Shown here: positions 45,395 to 57,402 of the stretch, in pieces | Layout of the letters: each line of letters starts with the position of its first letter | How positions within the stretch are numbered: position 1 is the first letter of the stretch | Assembly (NCBI GenBank): GCA_028571685.1 | Contig: CM053141.1 | Span: 1,984,001-2,048,000, forward strand | Direction of reading: 5' to 3' | Length of the DNA: 64,000 bases | DNA from: Heterohyrax brucei | Taxonomy: Eukaryota; Chordata; Mammalia; Hyracoidea; Procaviidae | Notes under the pieces: model-generated | What the model was told of the DNA's origin: nothing | Database searches by the model: none | The model's input: only the letters and a program-made list of their open reading frames with translations | Translations under genes and position numbers: made by a program

Positions 45395-45830
45395 TTCTAA
45401 GGTGCTCCTGACTCAAGTCATGGTACTTTTGATCGCCTCATATGAATGCAAAAGCTGGACAGTGAATACAGAAGACCAAGGAAGAATTGATGCCTTTGGA
45501 CTGTGGTGTTGGCAAAGAATATTGACTATATCATGGACTTCTAGAAGAAGGAACACATCTGTCTTGGAAGAAGTACAATCAGAACGCTTCTTGGAAGTAA
45601 GGATGGTGAGGCATCATCTCACACACTTTGCCGTCATATACATACATGTTAACAGGAGGGACCAGTCCCTCAAGAAAGACGTCATGCTTGGCAAAATAGA
45701 AGATCCGTAAAAATGAGGAAGACCCTCAAGGAGATGGATGGACCGAATGGACTCAAGCATAACAGTGTTTGTGAGGATTGCACAGGGCTGAGCAGCGGTT
45801 TATTCTGTCGCCGTGAGTTTTAACTGACCC
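45395..45830 (+). mobile_element. RTE LINE 3' region, plus strand
   Basis: Contains gcaaaagctggacagtgaat, then gaattgatgcctttggactg and ctcacacactttgccgtcat, then agggaccagtccctcaagaa. An open frame (45360-45710) spans part of it but is broken relative to the family protein. Confidence 0.85.
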
Positions 45831-45847
45831 TGCACCCCGTGCCTGAC

Positions 45848-45985
45848 AACACCCCCAGATTGGCAGTTTCAGTCTATCAGCTGCTCCTTGGAAACCCGAT
45901 GGGGCAGTTTTCCTTTGTCCCATAGGGTTGCTATGAGTTAGAATGAACTCCATGGGAATGGGTTTGTGGTTTTAACAATAACAAC
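45848..45985 (+). mobile_element. AfroSINE, plus strand
   Basis: Runs from attggcagtttcagtctatc to gggttgctatgagttagaat, with a simple aacaataaca tail. It lies just downstream of the RTE in the same orientation. Confidence 0.85.
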
Positions 45986-46424
45986 AAAACAGTTTTTTTT
46001 TTTTAAATGAGTGCAGTACTTAAGGGCGATACTCTTTACATCTTAATTTCAGTGCTTAAAGAGTGTCAGGGTGTCGGAGGCAGAGGCCTTCTTGATGATG
46101 AGCAAGGCCTGTTGAAATGAATCTGCTGCTTCCCCTGAGGATACAGAAGGTTGGCCCTGCCCACCGTCCTCTGTTCTCGCTGCTGTCTCCCCACGTGGCC
46201 ACATGTAATACATGTACAGAGACTGAACTTTCTAGATAGAGCTTCTGCCTTGCTCTGGAGACAGGAACTGGCTCCGGGGGCTGCAGTCTCTAATTCATTT
46301 TGATTCTTCTTTGTAGCATTTTCTTAGCCAAAGAGTATATAATCGATTTTTTTCTGATGATAAAAAACATACATATCTGTTGACAGTATATTTGCAGGCA
46401 AAAATAAGTGAATCACCTGGACAG
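45986..46424. other. Unique DNA, no gene seen
   Basis: No coding exon or repeat was recognised apart from a T run at 45993-46002. Confidence 0.4.
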
Positions 46425-46615
46425 TCTCCACTGAGTCAGCTCTGACATGTGCTGACCCGTAGTATGAAAAGTAGAACTGTTTTTCATAGGGCTTCTTGGC
46501 TGTCATCTTTTGGAGACGGATCACCAGGACTTTCTTGCAGGGTACCTTTGGGTGGATTTGAATTGCCAACATTTTGTAGTAACTGAGGGCCTCATTGCTT
46601 ATACCACCTAGAGAC
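46425..46615 (-). mobile_element. AfroSINE-related SINE, alternative body, minus strand
   Basis: Contains ttttcatagggcttcttggc, then agacggatcaccaggacttt and gtggatttgaattgccaaca, collinear with 22836. Confidence 0.75.
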
Positions 46616-46751
46616 CTGAACTTGAAAAAATAACCTTAAAAAATGCATTAAAAAAAACTCTGCAGAACCACATGTTGGAGACCATTCTAATGACTGGGCA
46701 TATTTTCCTCCCAGTGTTAAGAATAACGACACAGATCCACATTGCCATGTC

Positions 46752-46935
46752 TGTTACTGAGCTCTTTCAATGCGCATACTATTGTTCTAAGTGTTTTCTA
46801 TTGATTAAATCATTAGTTCTTTACAAACCTTATGAGAAAGGCAGGAAGATTATCCCCATTTCAAGATGAAAACAAAACATGCCGCCAGCAGGTGGCTGAG
46901 CTGAGATTCACACTAGACCCCAGACCCCAGTTACT
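46752..46935 (-). mobile_element. MIR, minus strand
   Basis: Inverted MIR core: ttgttctaagtgttttctat, then attatccccatttcaagatg, then cagcaggtggctgagctgag. One of the clearest MIRs in the window. Confidence 0.88.
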
Positions 46936-47095
46936 GTTAGATGCTGCCAAGTTGGTCCTGACTCACAGCAACCCCGCCGGCCCCGTCGGGCGCCATCCTC
47001 ACAATCGATGGCTCGCGCCCATTGTTGCAGCCACGGTGTCAGTGTGTCTGGTTGAGGGTCTCCCTCTTTTTCATTGACCCCTACCAAGCATAAGC
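46936..47095 (-). mobile_element. RTE LINE 3' end, minus strand
   Basis: Reads actgttagatgctgccaagt, then cgcccattgttgcagccacg, then tgagggtctccctctttttc, matching the left part of the RTE at 25004. Confidence 0.8.
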
Positions 47096-47134
47096 ATGTT
47101 GATATATTTCAGCACCAGAGTGTTTGTGTGTTTT

Positions 47135-47252
47135 TTTTCACATGAACACCCATCTGTGAGTGTGCACATGTGTCTGTGTGTGCCTGTGCGAGTGTGCATG
47201 TATGAGTCTGTCCGTGAGCATGTATGTGTGAGTGTGTGTGTTAATGTGCTGA
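47135..47252. repeat. TG-rich low-complexity tract
   Basis: Degenerate TGTG/TGCATG sequence similar in style to that at 32.6 kb but shorter. Confidence 0.85.
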
Positions 47253-47354
47253 GCCCAGTTAGATCTCCTGCACATACACTTACGAGGATGCCACCTATGT
47301 CTCCACTAGTAAGTGGGTCACCAGGTATGGGTCACCTAGGGAGGACAAGCTTTG

Positions 47355-47605
47355 GGGAGGCCTGGTGACCTGCGTCTGAAAGTTGGCCACTGGGAAGCCG
47401 ACCAGTCCTGAAAGAAGTTGTCAGATGTGGTGCTGGCGGATGGGCCTCAGGGCTCAAGGAAGGCATCAAAGTGCATAGTGGCTGAGACCGCAGACTCAAG
47501 CAGACCAGCAACTGGGAGAGTGCGCGGGACCTGGCACCGGTTGCCCCTGTTCCGTGTGGGGTCTCCATGGGTCTGAGCTGATTTTCTGGCAGCTGACAAC
47601 ATCAG
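47355..47605 (+). mobile_element. RTE or SINE 3' remnant, plus strand
   Basis: Retains aggcctggtgacctgcgtct at its start and a tail-like ggggtctccatgggtctgag further on. It is highly diverged, and family assignment between RTE and the alternative SINE body is uncertain. Confidence 0.5.
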
Positions 47606-48164
47606 TGGCAACTTTCCTCTAATGAATTCATAGGTGTAGGCCGTTTACTAGGCTAGGCGATGACTTTGAAGACAAAAATGCAGGCTGGCCACGTTGGAAT
47701 GGAAACCATTTGTCACTGCCGGTGTGACAAGTTCTTCTCAGTGTTAGCTGTGAGCTTTGCACTCATCATTTCTCAGATAGGCCTGGTTAGACCAATCTCA
47801 TTTCCTTCCATGAGAGTGAAGGTGGTTTTCCTGCAGAGAGGAGAGAACCTAGTAGTATGTAACGGAGTAGAATTTCTCTTCTAGAAACTTCTGGCGTCGA
47901 CGCCCTGTTGACACCCTGATGCTGTGTGTTCTCTGCAGAAGTACGCTCCTCTGAAGCTCAGTCAGAACCGTTTCCCATCTCTGTGGACAACACTCAGGGG
48001 GTGCTGGCCCATGTCTGTCAGTGGGCGGCACTCCGGCTGGCCCATCTGCAGACCACCCTGCTTTCTCTTCTGTCAGGCAGCAACCCTGTATCCATTTTAG
48101 TTTATTTTGTAGGACACATCTGAACTGAATGTAGATATATGTGTTGAGGCACCATAAGGTTTTC
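47606..48164. other. Unique DNA, no gene seen
   Basis: No coding exon or repeat was recognised. Confidence 0.4.
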
Positions 48165-48285
48165 TTGGGGGGATCACTTCATGGAAGGAGGTCAGCAGGT
48201 CTGTTTTTCCTCGGAGCTAATGGGTGGGTTTGAACCTCCAACCCTTATGTTAATAACCAAGGGCTCAACCGTTGTGCCATGTGCA
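48165..48285 (-). mobile_element. AfroSINE, minus strand, 5' part
   Basis: Contains gtgggtttgaacctccaacc and aagggctcaaccgttgtgcc, the reverse complement of the SINE promoter half. Confidence 0.75.
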
Positions 48286-48687
48286 CTCTTCTGCCTCTCC
48301 CAGAGGGTAGAGGTTTACTTGTGTATCTGTCGGCGTCGACCAGTTGTCACTGGCTGCCACCCCTGCACAGCTTGGCCAGTGTGTGGCGCTGTACTCTGTA
48401 GGTCTCCTTCCGAGCTGCATCGTGTTTGCCGGTGTGGCTGTGCTGTCACGGATTTCTGTGCGTCACTCATCTCTTTGGTCTCCTCGTTTCAGGCAGGTAA
48501 ATGTTATGCCCTCTTCCATCACCTCTAGTCTGAGGGTTTCAATGGTTTCCCTGTGGAGAACGGTTCTTTGTGTTTCCAGTTTGTTTCCATGATGCTCAAG
48601 GCTTCCAAGCCACAGGCAGGTGTCACAGCCACTGTCCAGGAGTGCCTGGCTGCTTATCACCGTCTGTTACTGGTTGGCTGGCTCGAG
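48286..48687. other. Unresolved diverged DNA
   Basis: Several overlapping frames are open, but no domain or splice pair was recognised. It could be a very diverged RTE remnant. Confidence 0.3.
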
Positions 48688-48770
48688 GTGGATTCATTCA
48701 TTCAGCAGACACTAAGAATTTTCTGTGGGCAAAGAGCTGGGTGAGCACTAAGGGCTCAGTAAGGACCAGG
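48688..48770 (-). mobile_element. L2-like fragment, minus strand
   Basis: The phrase attcattcattcagcagacac, shifted to gggcaaagagctgggtgagc, resembles the reverse complement of an L2 3' end (attcattcaacaaatatt...aggcactgtgctag). Confidence 0.6.
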
Positions 48771-48774
48771 GCGT

Positions 48775-48985
48775 GAACAAAAAGTAGGAGGTTTGAGTCT
48801 ATGCAGCGAGGCCTCAAAAGAAAGGCCTGGCTGTCTTTCAGCTGGTGAAACCTGATTGTCATCACAGTGTCATCTGCTAGCGATGGCAAGGACAGTGCCA
48901 AGCCCAGCAGTGTCCGTTCCCTTGTGTGTGTAGTCACCTTGACTCGGGCTGAGTCACGATGACTCCGTGGCAGCCGACAATTACT
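48775..48985 (+). mobile_element. AfroSINE-related SINE, alternative body, plus strand
   Basis: Contains ggaggtttgagtctatgcag, then aaaagaaaggcctggctgtc, later a tail-like gctgagtcacgatgactccg. A diverged insertion may lie in the middle. Confidence 0.6.
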
Positions 48986-49035
48986 AGACTATTTCTTTCA
49001 GATCAGCTTTTAATTTTCAGCTGTGGCTTTTGTCT

Positions 49036-49120
49036 CTATTACAGATGATGCAAACTGAGGCACAAGGTTGGTGGACCACTGGGGAATGGGCCAAGGCCCT
49101 ACCGTGTACAGAATGCTGCT
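49036..49120 (-). mobile_element. MIR fragment, minus strand
   Basis: Reads attacagatgatgcaaactg, then aggcacaaggttggtgga, the MIR core in reverse orientation. Confidence 0.6.
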
Positions 49121-49374
49121 CCCTCCAGCCCTGGGGCGGTGGGCAGGGTGTGGGCCACACTGTCTGGGGGCTGCCAAGATGGTTCGTACACTTTGGGCCC
49201 TGAAAAGAGCCCTCAGACAGCCCGCCATGGGCCCGACCTGTTGCTACTTAGGAATGCCTTGCCAAATTGATGCGATCTGTGTTTCTTCTGGGATTGTACG
49301 CAGGGACTGTTCACCCAGCTGTGAGTGTTTTGAACTGCATGTGTAAAACCTGGAGTGATTACTCCTCTGCCACA

Positions 49375-49780
49375 TCGTTGTCGTCAGGGGCTGTCGGGTG
49401 GGCCCAACTACTGGCGACTTCAGGGCCAACCGAGCAGGATGCTGCCTCATCCCGCAGCACGTTCCTGCCCGCTGCTGGGGGTGCGTGCCTCGCTGCGGCA
49501 GCCCGGCTCACTGAGGTCTGCCTGTCTTTCTTGGACTCTCCACTTTACCAGGCGTGAAGTCCTTCTCCAGGGGCAAGACCGCCTGATGACACGTCTGAAG
49601 TACGTGAGACATAGCTCGCTAATCCTGACTTCTAGGGAACATTCTAGCTGCTCTTGTTCCCGGCCAGACCTGTTGGTTCTCCTGGCAGTCCACAGCGTGT
49701 TGGGTGTTCTCTGCCAACACCGTCACTCAGGGGCATCTGTCCTTCTTCTGTCTCCCTCATTCGTTGTCTAGCTGTCCCCC
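49375..49780 (-). mobile_element. RTE LINE 3' region, minus strand
   Basis: Collinear with 25004-25410: cgttgtcgtcaggggctgtc, then aagtccttctccaggggcaa, then tccttcttctgtctccctca. Diverged and without an intact frame. Confidence 0.8.
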
Positions 49781-50254
49781 TTCAACCATCAAGGGCTTTG
49801 TTGTTGTGCCCAGGTGAACTGCCCAGACCTTTGACTGATGAACTGAAGAGTCTGTGCCGTGTGTTCCTGGCTGCCCACACTCCACAGGACCTGTGGGTGT
49901 TGGTCCTCAGGCATTTTTGCGGCAGCTAGCTTGTGATCTGCGTTGATGTGATCATCAGAAGTCTCCCCTAACTAGTGGGTGCCTCCTCAGCTACGCAATG
50001 CTTTTCTGTGGACAGTGGTGAAGCCCGCTGTGCACAGCCACTCGGGGCCCAGATCCCGTGGATGGGTTGCTCCACCATGTCTCCGCCACTGGGGGAAGAC
50101 CATCATCCTTCCATCCCCGCTGCTCCCAGTCAGTAGTACATGGCATCTGTGTGTGCTGCGTCCTGCTCTGGGTCCCTGGGACATGGAGGAAAGAAGACAA
50201 AGCCTTCTGCTTGTGGACTTGGTGATGGGTTAAACAGCCCATGAGCAGGTATTC

Positions 50255-50720
50255 CAGCCGCGTGATTGCTGTTTTCTTACGTGGTACAACCATCACCAGT
50301 GTTTAATTCCAGCGTTTTCTTAACCCCAACAGAAACACGGTATCCACTAAGCAAAACCCATCCTGCCTGTGCTCTGAAGCCCCCAGTAACCTTTGCATCT
50401 GCTGTCTTTGACGTTTGCCTTTTCTAGATAGTTTGTGTAAGTCAGACGCCGTACCACATGGCCTCTGCAGACCGGCGGGGTGTTTTCAAGGGCCCTCCTG
50501 TGTCGGGAGCTCGTTCCCCTTCATGGCCGAGCGCCGGCCCGTCGTGTGGAGGGACCGCATCGTGTTGGCCTCTCGTCTGTGCCGTCAGCACTGGCAGCAG
50601 GTTTGGGTGGAATCCCTGATCCAGTTCAGTATCCTAGGAGCAAGGTTGCTGGGTCATGTGGTGGTTCTGTGCTGATCTTGCTGGGAGCATTTTACAGTGT
50701 TTTTATGTGACGTAAAGAGG
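50255..50720 (-). mobile_element. Old L1 (L1M-type) 3' UTR, minus strand
   Basis: Contains acaaccatcaccagtgttta, then ttaaccccaacagaaacacg, then tgccttttctagatagtttg, a familiar antisense mammalian L1M 3' sequence. Strongly diverged. Confidence 0.7.
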
Positions 50721-51939
50721 AAAAAAATGATGGAATCTTATCGATAGTATGAGTTGAGTATGTCTGTAGGTCAGGTCAGGGAAGGATTTTCTGAGGAAGT
50801 GATCTCTCATGACATCTGAGTGAGGAGGACGAGCCCTCTGGGCCCAAAGAACAGCTAGTGTGTCCCTAAGGGGACAGGCTCAGAGTGTGTAAAGGCCTGG
50901 GAGCCTGAGCGCGGTGATTGGGTGCAGCGTGGAGAGTCGGGGGGAGCATACAGGGGATAACGGTGCCCAGTGGGATCAGACCACCCACATGCTTGCTGGT
51001 TGGAGTCAGCAGGATTGCCCTTTGGGCAACTGCAAAGGGAGCAATTAGAGGGCTTTCAGGAAACAGAGAGAGAGAGAGAGAGATGCCTGGCCCAAACAGT
51101 GCCATCTGATGTGTACCTCGTGCCACTCCAAGTAACACCTGACAATGCGAAGTGAGAGACTTTCATAAAGCCATCAGGTTTATCTAAATGTGTTAGCCAT
51201 CTGTTATCTGTAAATCTAACTGAAAAGATCTAAGTGGCCTCTCTTTGCAGCCTAGCCTTACGAGTTGAGGGACTCAACCGCCGTGAGCCCTCCCACCCTC
51301 CCTGCCGGTGAGCCACGGTCCCTTCTCCAGGCCTCCTCGGGTTTCTGTGCTCCCGTTGTTTCGCCCATCTGCTTCCAGGCCCAAGAGAATGCCTCTTTTC
51401 AGCCTGTCCGCCTGTAGTAATCCTGCTGTCCCTTTTACAGTTAATTGGAAAATTATGACATTTAAATACGACATTTCTCAAAACCCTGGGAATCCTTGTC
51501 TTTGGACCAGATGTGAAGAGAATTTGAGTCATGGAAAGTAGCATCTGTGGCACTGAAAGGCAGTGTCCTGGGTGACCAGGGGACGTGGGCTGCATGTTAA
51601 CAGGAGTGGGAGGGCCGTGAAGAGGCCGCGGCGGTGGCTCTGCGTGGTCCTCGCCCATTCTGTCGCCGCGCAGGCGTCCAGCTACCACCCTGAGGTCGAG
51701 GGTCTGCAGCCTCGTTTGAACGGGACAGACTGACGGTGACACAGCTCGGAGCAGACACGGCGGGGCTGGTCCAGGGGGCCGGCGGGATGGGCGAAGGTCG
51801 GGTGCACCAGAGGAGGCTGTGTGGTGGGGAGGCCCAAGGGCTGGACAGGGCTCAGGGTGGTACCACGAGAAGCAGAGGGCTCGTCAGTGTGGCAGGGAGA
51901 CATGGGTCCAGACACAGGGAACTGGAGAGTCACCCGGAT
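50721..51939. other. Unique DNA with a (GA)n run
   Basis: A (GA)n microsatellite lies at 51064-51083. Long chance frames cross 51230-51742 on the minus strand. No splice-bounded exon was found. Confidence 0.4.
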
Positions 51940-52010
51940 GGTGACAGAGCCTGGTGGTGCGCTGGTTCAGCTCTTGGATCCTACCTGAAAGGTCAGCAGT
52001 CAAAGCCATC
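51940..52010 (+). mobile_element. AfroSINE 5' fragment, plus strand
   Basis: Reads agcctggtggtgcgctggtt, then aaaggtcagcagtcaaagcc, then similarity ends. Confidence 0.7.
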
Positions 52011-52035
52011 ACCCATGTCATCTCATGGAAGAAAG

Positions 52036-52849
52036 ACACGTGTGCTGGTTATCTGGTGCCACTGTGAAGGCCACAAGCGGGTGGCTTTAACAGAAAAAAA
52101 TGTTCTGTCTCACAGTTTAGGTCAGCGAGGAGGACCTTCAAGGAGATGCAGTGACGCAGTGGCTGTGACAAGGGACTCCAGCATGAGAGTGAGGGTGAGG
52201 GTGGGGCGGGCCCGGCAGGCTTTCGTTCTGCTGTATGCAGGGTTGCTGTGAGTCCGAAGCAGCATGACAACACCTAACCACCACCACCGCCACCACCACA
52301 CAGGGGAGGTGCTCCGGCCGTTCACAGGAAGCACACCAGTCCTTGTCATCGGGCTTCCGCCAGGGTCAGCTGCGTTTCCCTCGGCGTGTCCCTCACCTGC
52401 GTCCTGGCCCTCGAGCTGTGCCGTCCAGATGCTTCCTCTGGTGTGTCCACCCTCGTCTGTCCCCGCCCGGCCCCGCTGACCAGCAGCCCGGTGGCGCAGT
52501 GTCTGCTCTGGGCTGCAGGGTGCAGCGCCTGGGGCCGAAGAATGCACTCTGCTCCCAGCTTGTCCTTGTCGATGGTAGGAGGTCCTGCTCTTTGCTTGTC
52601 TTTTAAACTCTTCTATGTCTCGAAAGAGGGTGACTTAAGATGCAGTCTAATCATGTAGATTATATCCCTTCTCATTAACGTAACTGCCTCTGATCCGGCC
52701 TCATCAATAGCGTAGAGGTGAGGACTCACAAAACACAGGATAATTATACCAGGTCACAGCTGGAGGATTTTGATGTTGTCGCTGTTAATGTGGACAGTCC
52801 TGGCCTAGCCAAGTTGACATGTGTTTGGGGGCGGGGCACAGTTATTCCA
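52036..52849 (-). mobile_element. MaLR-like LTR split by an RTE 3' fragment, minus strand
   Basis: Left piece 52036-52115 (tggttatctggtgccactgt) and right piece 52303-52849, ending ttattccataaca. The right half shares with the solo LTR at 37533 the order of a ctcattaacgtaactgcctc-type block, an aaaacacaggataatta block and a terminal cacagttattccataaca. A short RTE tail (52116-52302) sits inside. Subfamily is uncertain. Confidence 0.65.
52116..52302 (+). mobile_element. RTE LINE 3' end inside an LTR, plus strand
   Basis: Contains aggaccttcaaggagatgca, then ggttgctgtgagtccgaagc and a simple tail (caccaccaccgccaccacca) at 52276-52302. Confidence 0.75.
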
Positions 52850-54729
52850 TAACAATTTGGCAGTCCGCTCTTGTAAAGGTCACAGTCTAGGAAGTCCTTC
52901 GGGGATGTCCCATGCTGTCCTGCGGGGTGGGTAGGAGTTGGCGCTGACAGCACCTGGTGAGGAGAACAACAGTGATAAACTGATGGATGAGAGATAGGAA
53001 GGCGAAGGCTGCGCCGTGGGCTGGTGCCTTGGGTGCTGGCGTCAACAGGGCTGTTGTCAGCCTGGAGAGGAAGGAGGCTCAGGGCGGGCGGTGGCTGAGG
53101 TCACCTGCCAGCACCAGATGTGCTGGCACCCAGGGCCCCGGCCTTTACTGTGTGGGGACACCCATTTTAACATACGGTCTCAATCGTGTCTGGAAGGTGG
53201 TTGTCAAGCTGGCAGTCACCAGGTTTTACAAGGCGTATGGTGTCTTACCCCTTACGCCTGTCAGTGTGTCCTGCTGTGGGGGCTGGGCCACCCACACCTC
53301 ACCTACCAGCAGGGTCTCTCACGATGGACAGGTGTCCGCTGGACTTCCAGTCTCAGCCAGAGCAGGAGGAAAGGCTGGCGGTGGTCTTGGGAGAATCAGC
53401 CAGGGAAAGCTCTGGAGATCCCAAGCGACCACTATCCGATCCAGCGGTGGACATGGAGTGCCCAGGGTCGGGAGGCACCCAGAGGCTCGGCGGTCACCGC
53501 AGGGGACTTGAGCAGAGCAGCCACTGGGAAGTTGGTGCAGGATTGAACAACAACACTTCTTCTGCTGACGTGGGTCACCTTGGGTCTGAGTTGGCTGGGC
53601 AGGAGGTGACATCTACAAAATCATCCCGGAGTTTGGAGACGGCACTGGGGGGGTTGTCCACTGGGAAGAGGTGAACGTTCCGGGGAGACTGCTGTTGTGG
53701 AAGAGGAGGACTCAGTCTGGAGGGGTGTGGGACCAGAGAGGTGCTGGGGCCAGAGGACCCAGAAGAGAGGGCCCAGGATGGACTCGAGGGAGGAGGCAAG
53801 CGGGCACCCAGGCTGGGTGGCTCTGGTGAGAAAGAGGTTAACTCGTGGTGGCAGAACAGTGACAGCAGGTGGGCTGCCCTGGCCCCCTCTCCCGTGGCTC
53901 CTGGGTGTTGGCACAGAAGGTGCCCCTCTCGTGGACAAGGGAGGAAGTCGAGCTGCCTTAATGAGAAGCAGGTGGGGGCTGGGAGCCGTCACTCCGCAGC
54001 CAGGAGTCATTTGTAACTTGATGAGTTCGCTGTGTCCACGCAGGCTTCCGGCCCGAGCAGACGGCCCCGGATAAATGCTGGGGTTTGGCCCATAGACTCA
54101 CTCCGCTGTGAGGGCCCCGTTGTCTCAGCTCTCTTATTCCTTCTTCCTTAGAAAGGGCTCTCGCTGGCTTTGCTCATGTAGGAGGACAGAATGGAGTGTC
54201 ACTTCGTTTAAAATCCTGCTGACAGATAAAATTAATATTGCCTTTGTGTAAACAATAATTTTATGTAATGGAGTTCATTTACTTTTATGGTTCCTCCAGG
54301 CAATCTGGAGCTAAACAAGAGAGGGTGAAGCAAAGTCCAATAACAGTTGCCATTGAAGAAAGATATAAAATACGATCACTGGAGTTGAACACGATTGAAC
54401 CGTATGAAAGAATTTAATGTTTGCTTTTTCCATTTTATGCCATGAGGCCATTTTACAGAGTCATGAAATCTTATCTCCTCCAAGTTCAGATACGGCAGAA
54501 ATGCCCAAACCAGCTTCTGGGGCAGATGACCCAGTGAGCACGGAAAGCGAGGGCTTGCTGGTGCTTACCTCCTGAGCTCCAGTGCGCGCCTTCACGGCCT
54601 GTGCTCGCCGGGCTGGGTGGGCAGCCCGCCGGCAGGGATCCGAAGTTTGGAAGGAAGCTTTGTTCTGAAGGTAGGCGCTGTGTGGGTGGGAGAGAGACAG
54701 ATGCCAGCCATACATAGGATCTTTCTTTT
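52850..54729. other. GC-rich unique DNA, no gene called
   Basis: 52980-54060 is GC-rich, with overlapping open frames of up to about 176 codons on the plus strand and 129 on the minus. The frames overlap one another, lack splice signals and show no domain, as expected by chance at this composition. 54140-54480 is AT-richer unique DNA. Confidence 0.4.
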
Positions 54730-55250
54730 TCTCGTCTCTTTTAAAGTATTTTATTGTACTTTAAGTAAAGATTTACAATGCAAGTCAGTCACGCGCAAAC
54801 TTGTCCACACTTCAGTGTGTAACTGCAGCTGCCCTCCCCGCCCTGCGCCAGCACCCTCCTCCTCTCCACCCCGCATTTCCTGTGTCCCTTCAGCCAGCTC
54901 CTGTCCCCTCTGACTTCTCATCTAGCCTGCAGACAGCAGCTGCCCAGTTAGCCTCATGAATCTACCTCAGCCCCAAAGCGCCCTTTTGCCAGCCTCATTT
55001 TGTGTCTTCTAGTCTAGTTCAGTCGTGGTCTGAGGGGCTTGCTTTGGGAATGGTTTCAGCTCTGGGCTGACCGAGAGGACAGGGCTGTGTCCTCTGGGGA
55101 CCTTCTGTCTGTCAGATGGCAAGTCTGGTCTTTTTAATAGTTTGAGTTCTACCCCTCACTTTTTCCCCACTACGTCAGGCACTGTGTTTTGTGTTCCCTG
55201 CCGGAACAGTCACTGGTGGTGGCCAGGCACCATCTGGGTCTTTGAAACAG
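54730..55250 (-). mobile_element. Interspersed repeat, probably LINE 3' region, minus strand
   Basis: The run tattttattgtactttaagt, then ctcctctccaccccgcattt, ggtttcagctctgggctgac and aagtctggtctttttaata looks like a repeat I associate with elephant sequence. I cannot name the family. The left end looks like the reverse complement of a LINE 3' end. Confidence 0.5.
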
Positions 55251-56151
55251 AATCTTTCGTGTGGGGAAAGGAGGTGAAATTGTTCACTACAGATTATCTG
55301 GTAAGCAAGGTGGGCGCTGTGCTTACCTGGCCTGTTGGATAATGTGCTCCTGCCAGCTCCTTCCTCACTTATGTGAAACTGACCACCAGCAATTCTTAGT
55401 ACTAAACGACGTCCCCGTTTTCATTCACAAAGGCCTCAAATGTTCCCCTAATTCATGTCAGGGGCATCCCTTGGGGCTAAAATTTGGTAGCCAAGGTTTG
55501 TGGATAAAAATAATACAATGAAAAACAGTGTTTTCTAAAAAAAAATGGACATGAAAATTGAAGATGCAGTGTTGAGGGAACCTCTTCTAAATTTCCTTTG
55601 TCGACTCAGCACAGCCCAGAAGCCTTTGATTTCACATTATTGCCCAAAGAACAAAATGCTCCGTGATTGGTTTTCAGAGGGCCGGGATATTCTCTTTACT
55701 AGAACCTTGGACATTACCTTTAGTTTTTATTGCTTAGTGGATACTTGGATACTGACTTGGCTGCCTTTCCTGCTGAGGACTGTTGACACTGTGCGATAAA
55801 GAGCCTGGCCCCTCCCACCCGTTCCTTCCAGAGCTGAGCACACCTTGGACGTGGATTCTCCTGGCTCCTTGGCTCCGGCCTGTGGGAGCTTCCCACCCTG
55901 CTCCCCGTCAGAAGACAGAGCCCTGCCTTCCCCCGTGCTGAGGACATTTCCCCTTTGTCTGGGTTTCCCAAGGCTTTGCTCCTGCTTCTGTCTTGTGGGT
56001 CTCCGAAGACAGCTTTCTCTTGCCTAGGCCTCTGAAGTGGGACCCAAAACTTAGAAGTATGTCTTCATCTTTGCCCAGGTCTTGAAGCGTGCTGCTCCCT
56101 GCCCAGTGGAGGCACCTTTCAGTCTCCCCAGAATGGTAAAGGAGGGCCCCT
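55251..56151. other. Unique DNA, no gene seen
   Basis: No coding exon or repeat was recognised. Confidence 0.4.
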
Positions 56152-56560
56152 GTTATGGGTTGAAAGGTGACTCCCCAGAAGATCTATTGATGTGCTGACC
56201 CCAACACAGTGACTTGCTTAGAAAGAGGGTCTTGGAAGGTGTTGTCAGTTAACCAGGTCACACTGGAGTGGGGGGACTCTTGCCTGGTCTGACCAGTGCT
56301 TTATGAAGGAGGAGGTCATCATGCAGACAGAGTCCCACAAGCGAAAAGGTGCCGTGTGAGGAGGGCCCCAGGAGACCCATGAGTGCCCGGCTGACAGAGC
56401 TGCAGGGTGGGAAGGGCCCATCCTGCAGCGCTGACCGAGGGCTCAACCCTGCAGACACCCGAATCACCTGGCTGGCCTCAGGAGCTGTGACGACAAATTC
56501 CTGTTCTTTGTGTTGCCTGCCTAGGGGTGTCTTGTTGTGGCCCCCTTGTGTCCTTGCTGG
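56152..56560 (+). mobile_element. MLT1-like solo LTR, plus strand
   Basis: Starts tgttatgggttgaaaggtga, with ctccccagaagatctattga, the usual MaLR LTR start, and includes gacttgcttagaaagagggt and a diverged 3' end. A 201-codon minus-strand frame lies across it but is chance (it has no splice signals or domain). Confidence 0.65.
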
Positions 56561-57349
56561 GGACTCTGGCTTTCCGGCCTTACTTGTTACATCCCTGGGG
56601 CAGCGCGTTGCCCAGTGGTGAGTCAGGCAGTCTGATCCTGTGGTCGCACGACTGTGGCTCACGGCCCTGAGCAGAGGTTCAGTCATGCAGTGTGAAGAGC
56701 CGTGGGGCCAGGAGGTGTGTCTGGGGGCCTGGGATTGGCTGAGCCCAGCTCCCTGCGTCCACCCGTCCCATTGTGTCACCTGCCTCAGGTGTGTCCGGGA
56801 CAAGTCCCTCACCCTGGTGCTAGCAAGCAGGGAGGGGTGGGGGGCTCTCATGTCCAATGGCATGCGGTCTTTGTTCTTTCTGGTTCATTCTGATGGCTGA
56901 GCCGCCACGAGAGGGTGTGTCCCCCGACTAGTCCTGTGTCTCCAGCACATGTCTGTTTATGCTAAAACGGAGGCCTCGGACCCAGGCACGGGCCTTCCTA
57001 GAGCAGGAGGCAGTATGGTAGCAGACACTGAGATTGTCATGGCCAGGTGACCCATGGGTGGCAGGGGACAGCCTGGGTGGAGGTGAGGCAGATAGTCTGG
57101 ACTTGAGTAGCAGGACTATGTGGGCTGGGTGGGCCCGCTGCCCCCGACAGCGTGGCAGGCTTCCTCTGGGGCCTGACTGCCTGGAGGGGCCGAGAGGCCG
57201 GCTGTGGGTGGGAGCAGCGGGGGCCGGTGAGGGGCGTCTTGCTCGAGGAGGTGCATGTCCTTCAGGAAGCGGTGGGGACGTCCTGAGAGGTGTGACCAGG
57301 TCGGGTGTGACAGGCCGCGTGCTCATCTAGCCTCGCCTCACGTGAGTCA
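56561..57349. other. GC-rich unique DNA, no gene seen
   Basis: No splice-bounded exon or repeat was recognised. Confidence 0.4.
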
Positions 57350-57402
57350 GAAGCTGACACTGTGAGGCAGAATTGACTCGACAGCGAGGGGTTTGGGTCG
57401 GG
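57350..57402 (+). mobile_element. AfroSINE tail fragment, plus strand
   Basis: Reads gtgaggcagaattgactcga, then cagcgaggggtttgggt, the SINE 3' end only. Confidence 0.7.

Noticed and set aside
52987-53674. Three overlapping plus-strand frames of 160-176 codons
   Set aside because: All three frames open at once is a composition effect in GC-rich DNA. No splice or conserved motif.
56258-56863. Longest minus-strand frame by eye (about 201 codons)
   Set aside because: It lies across an LTR on the other strand and GC-rich flank, has no splice sites, no recognisable domain and a low-complexity Ser/Pro/His composition. Chance frame.
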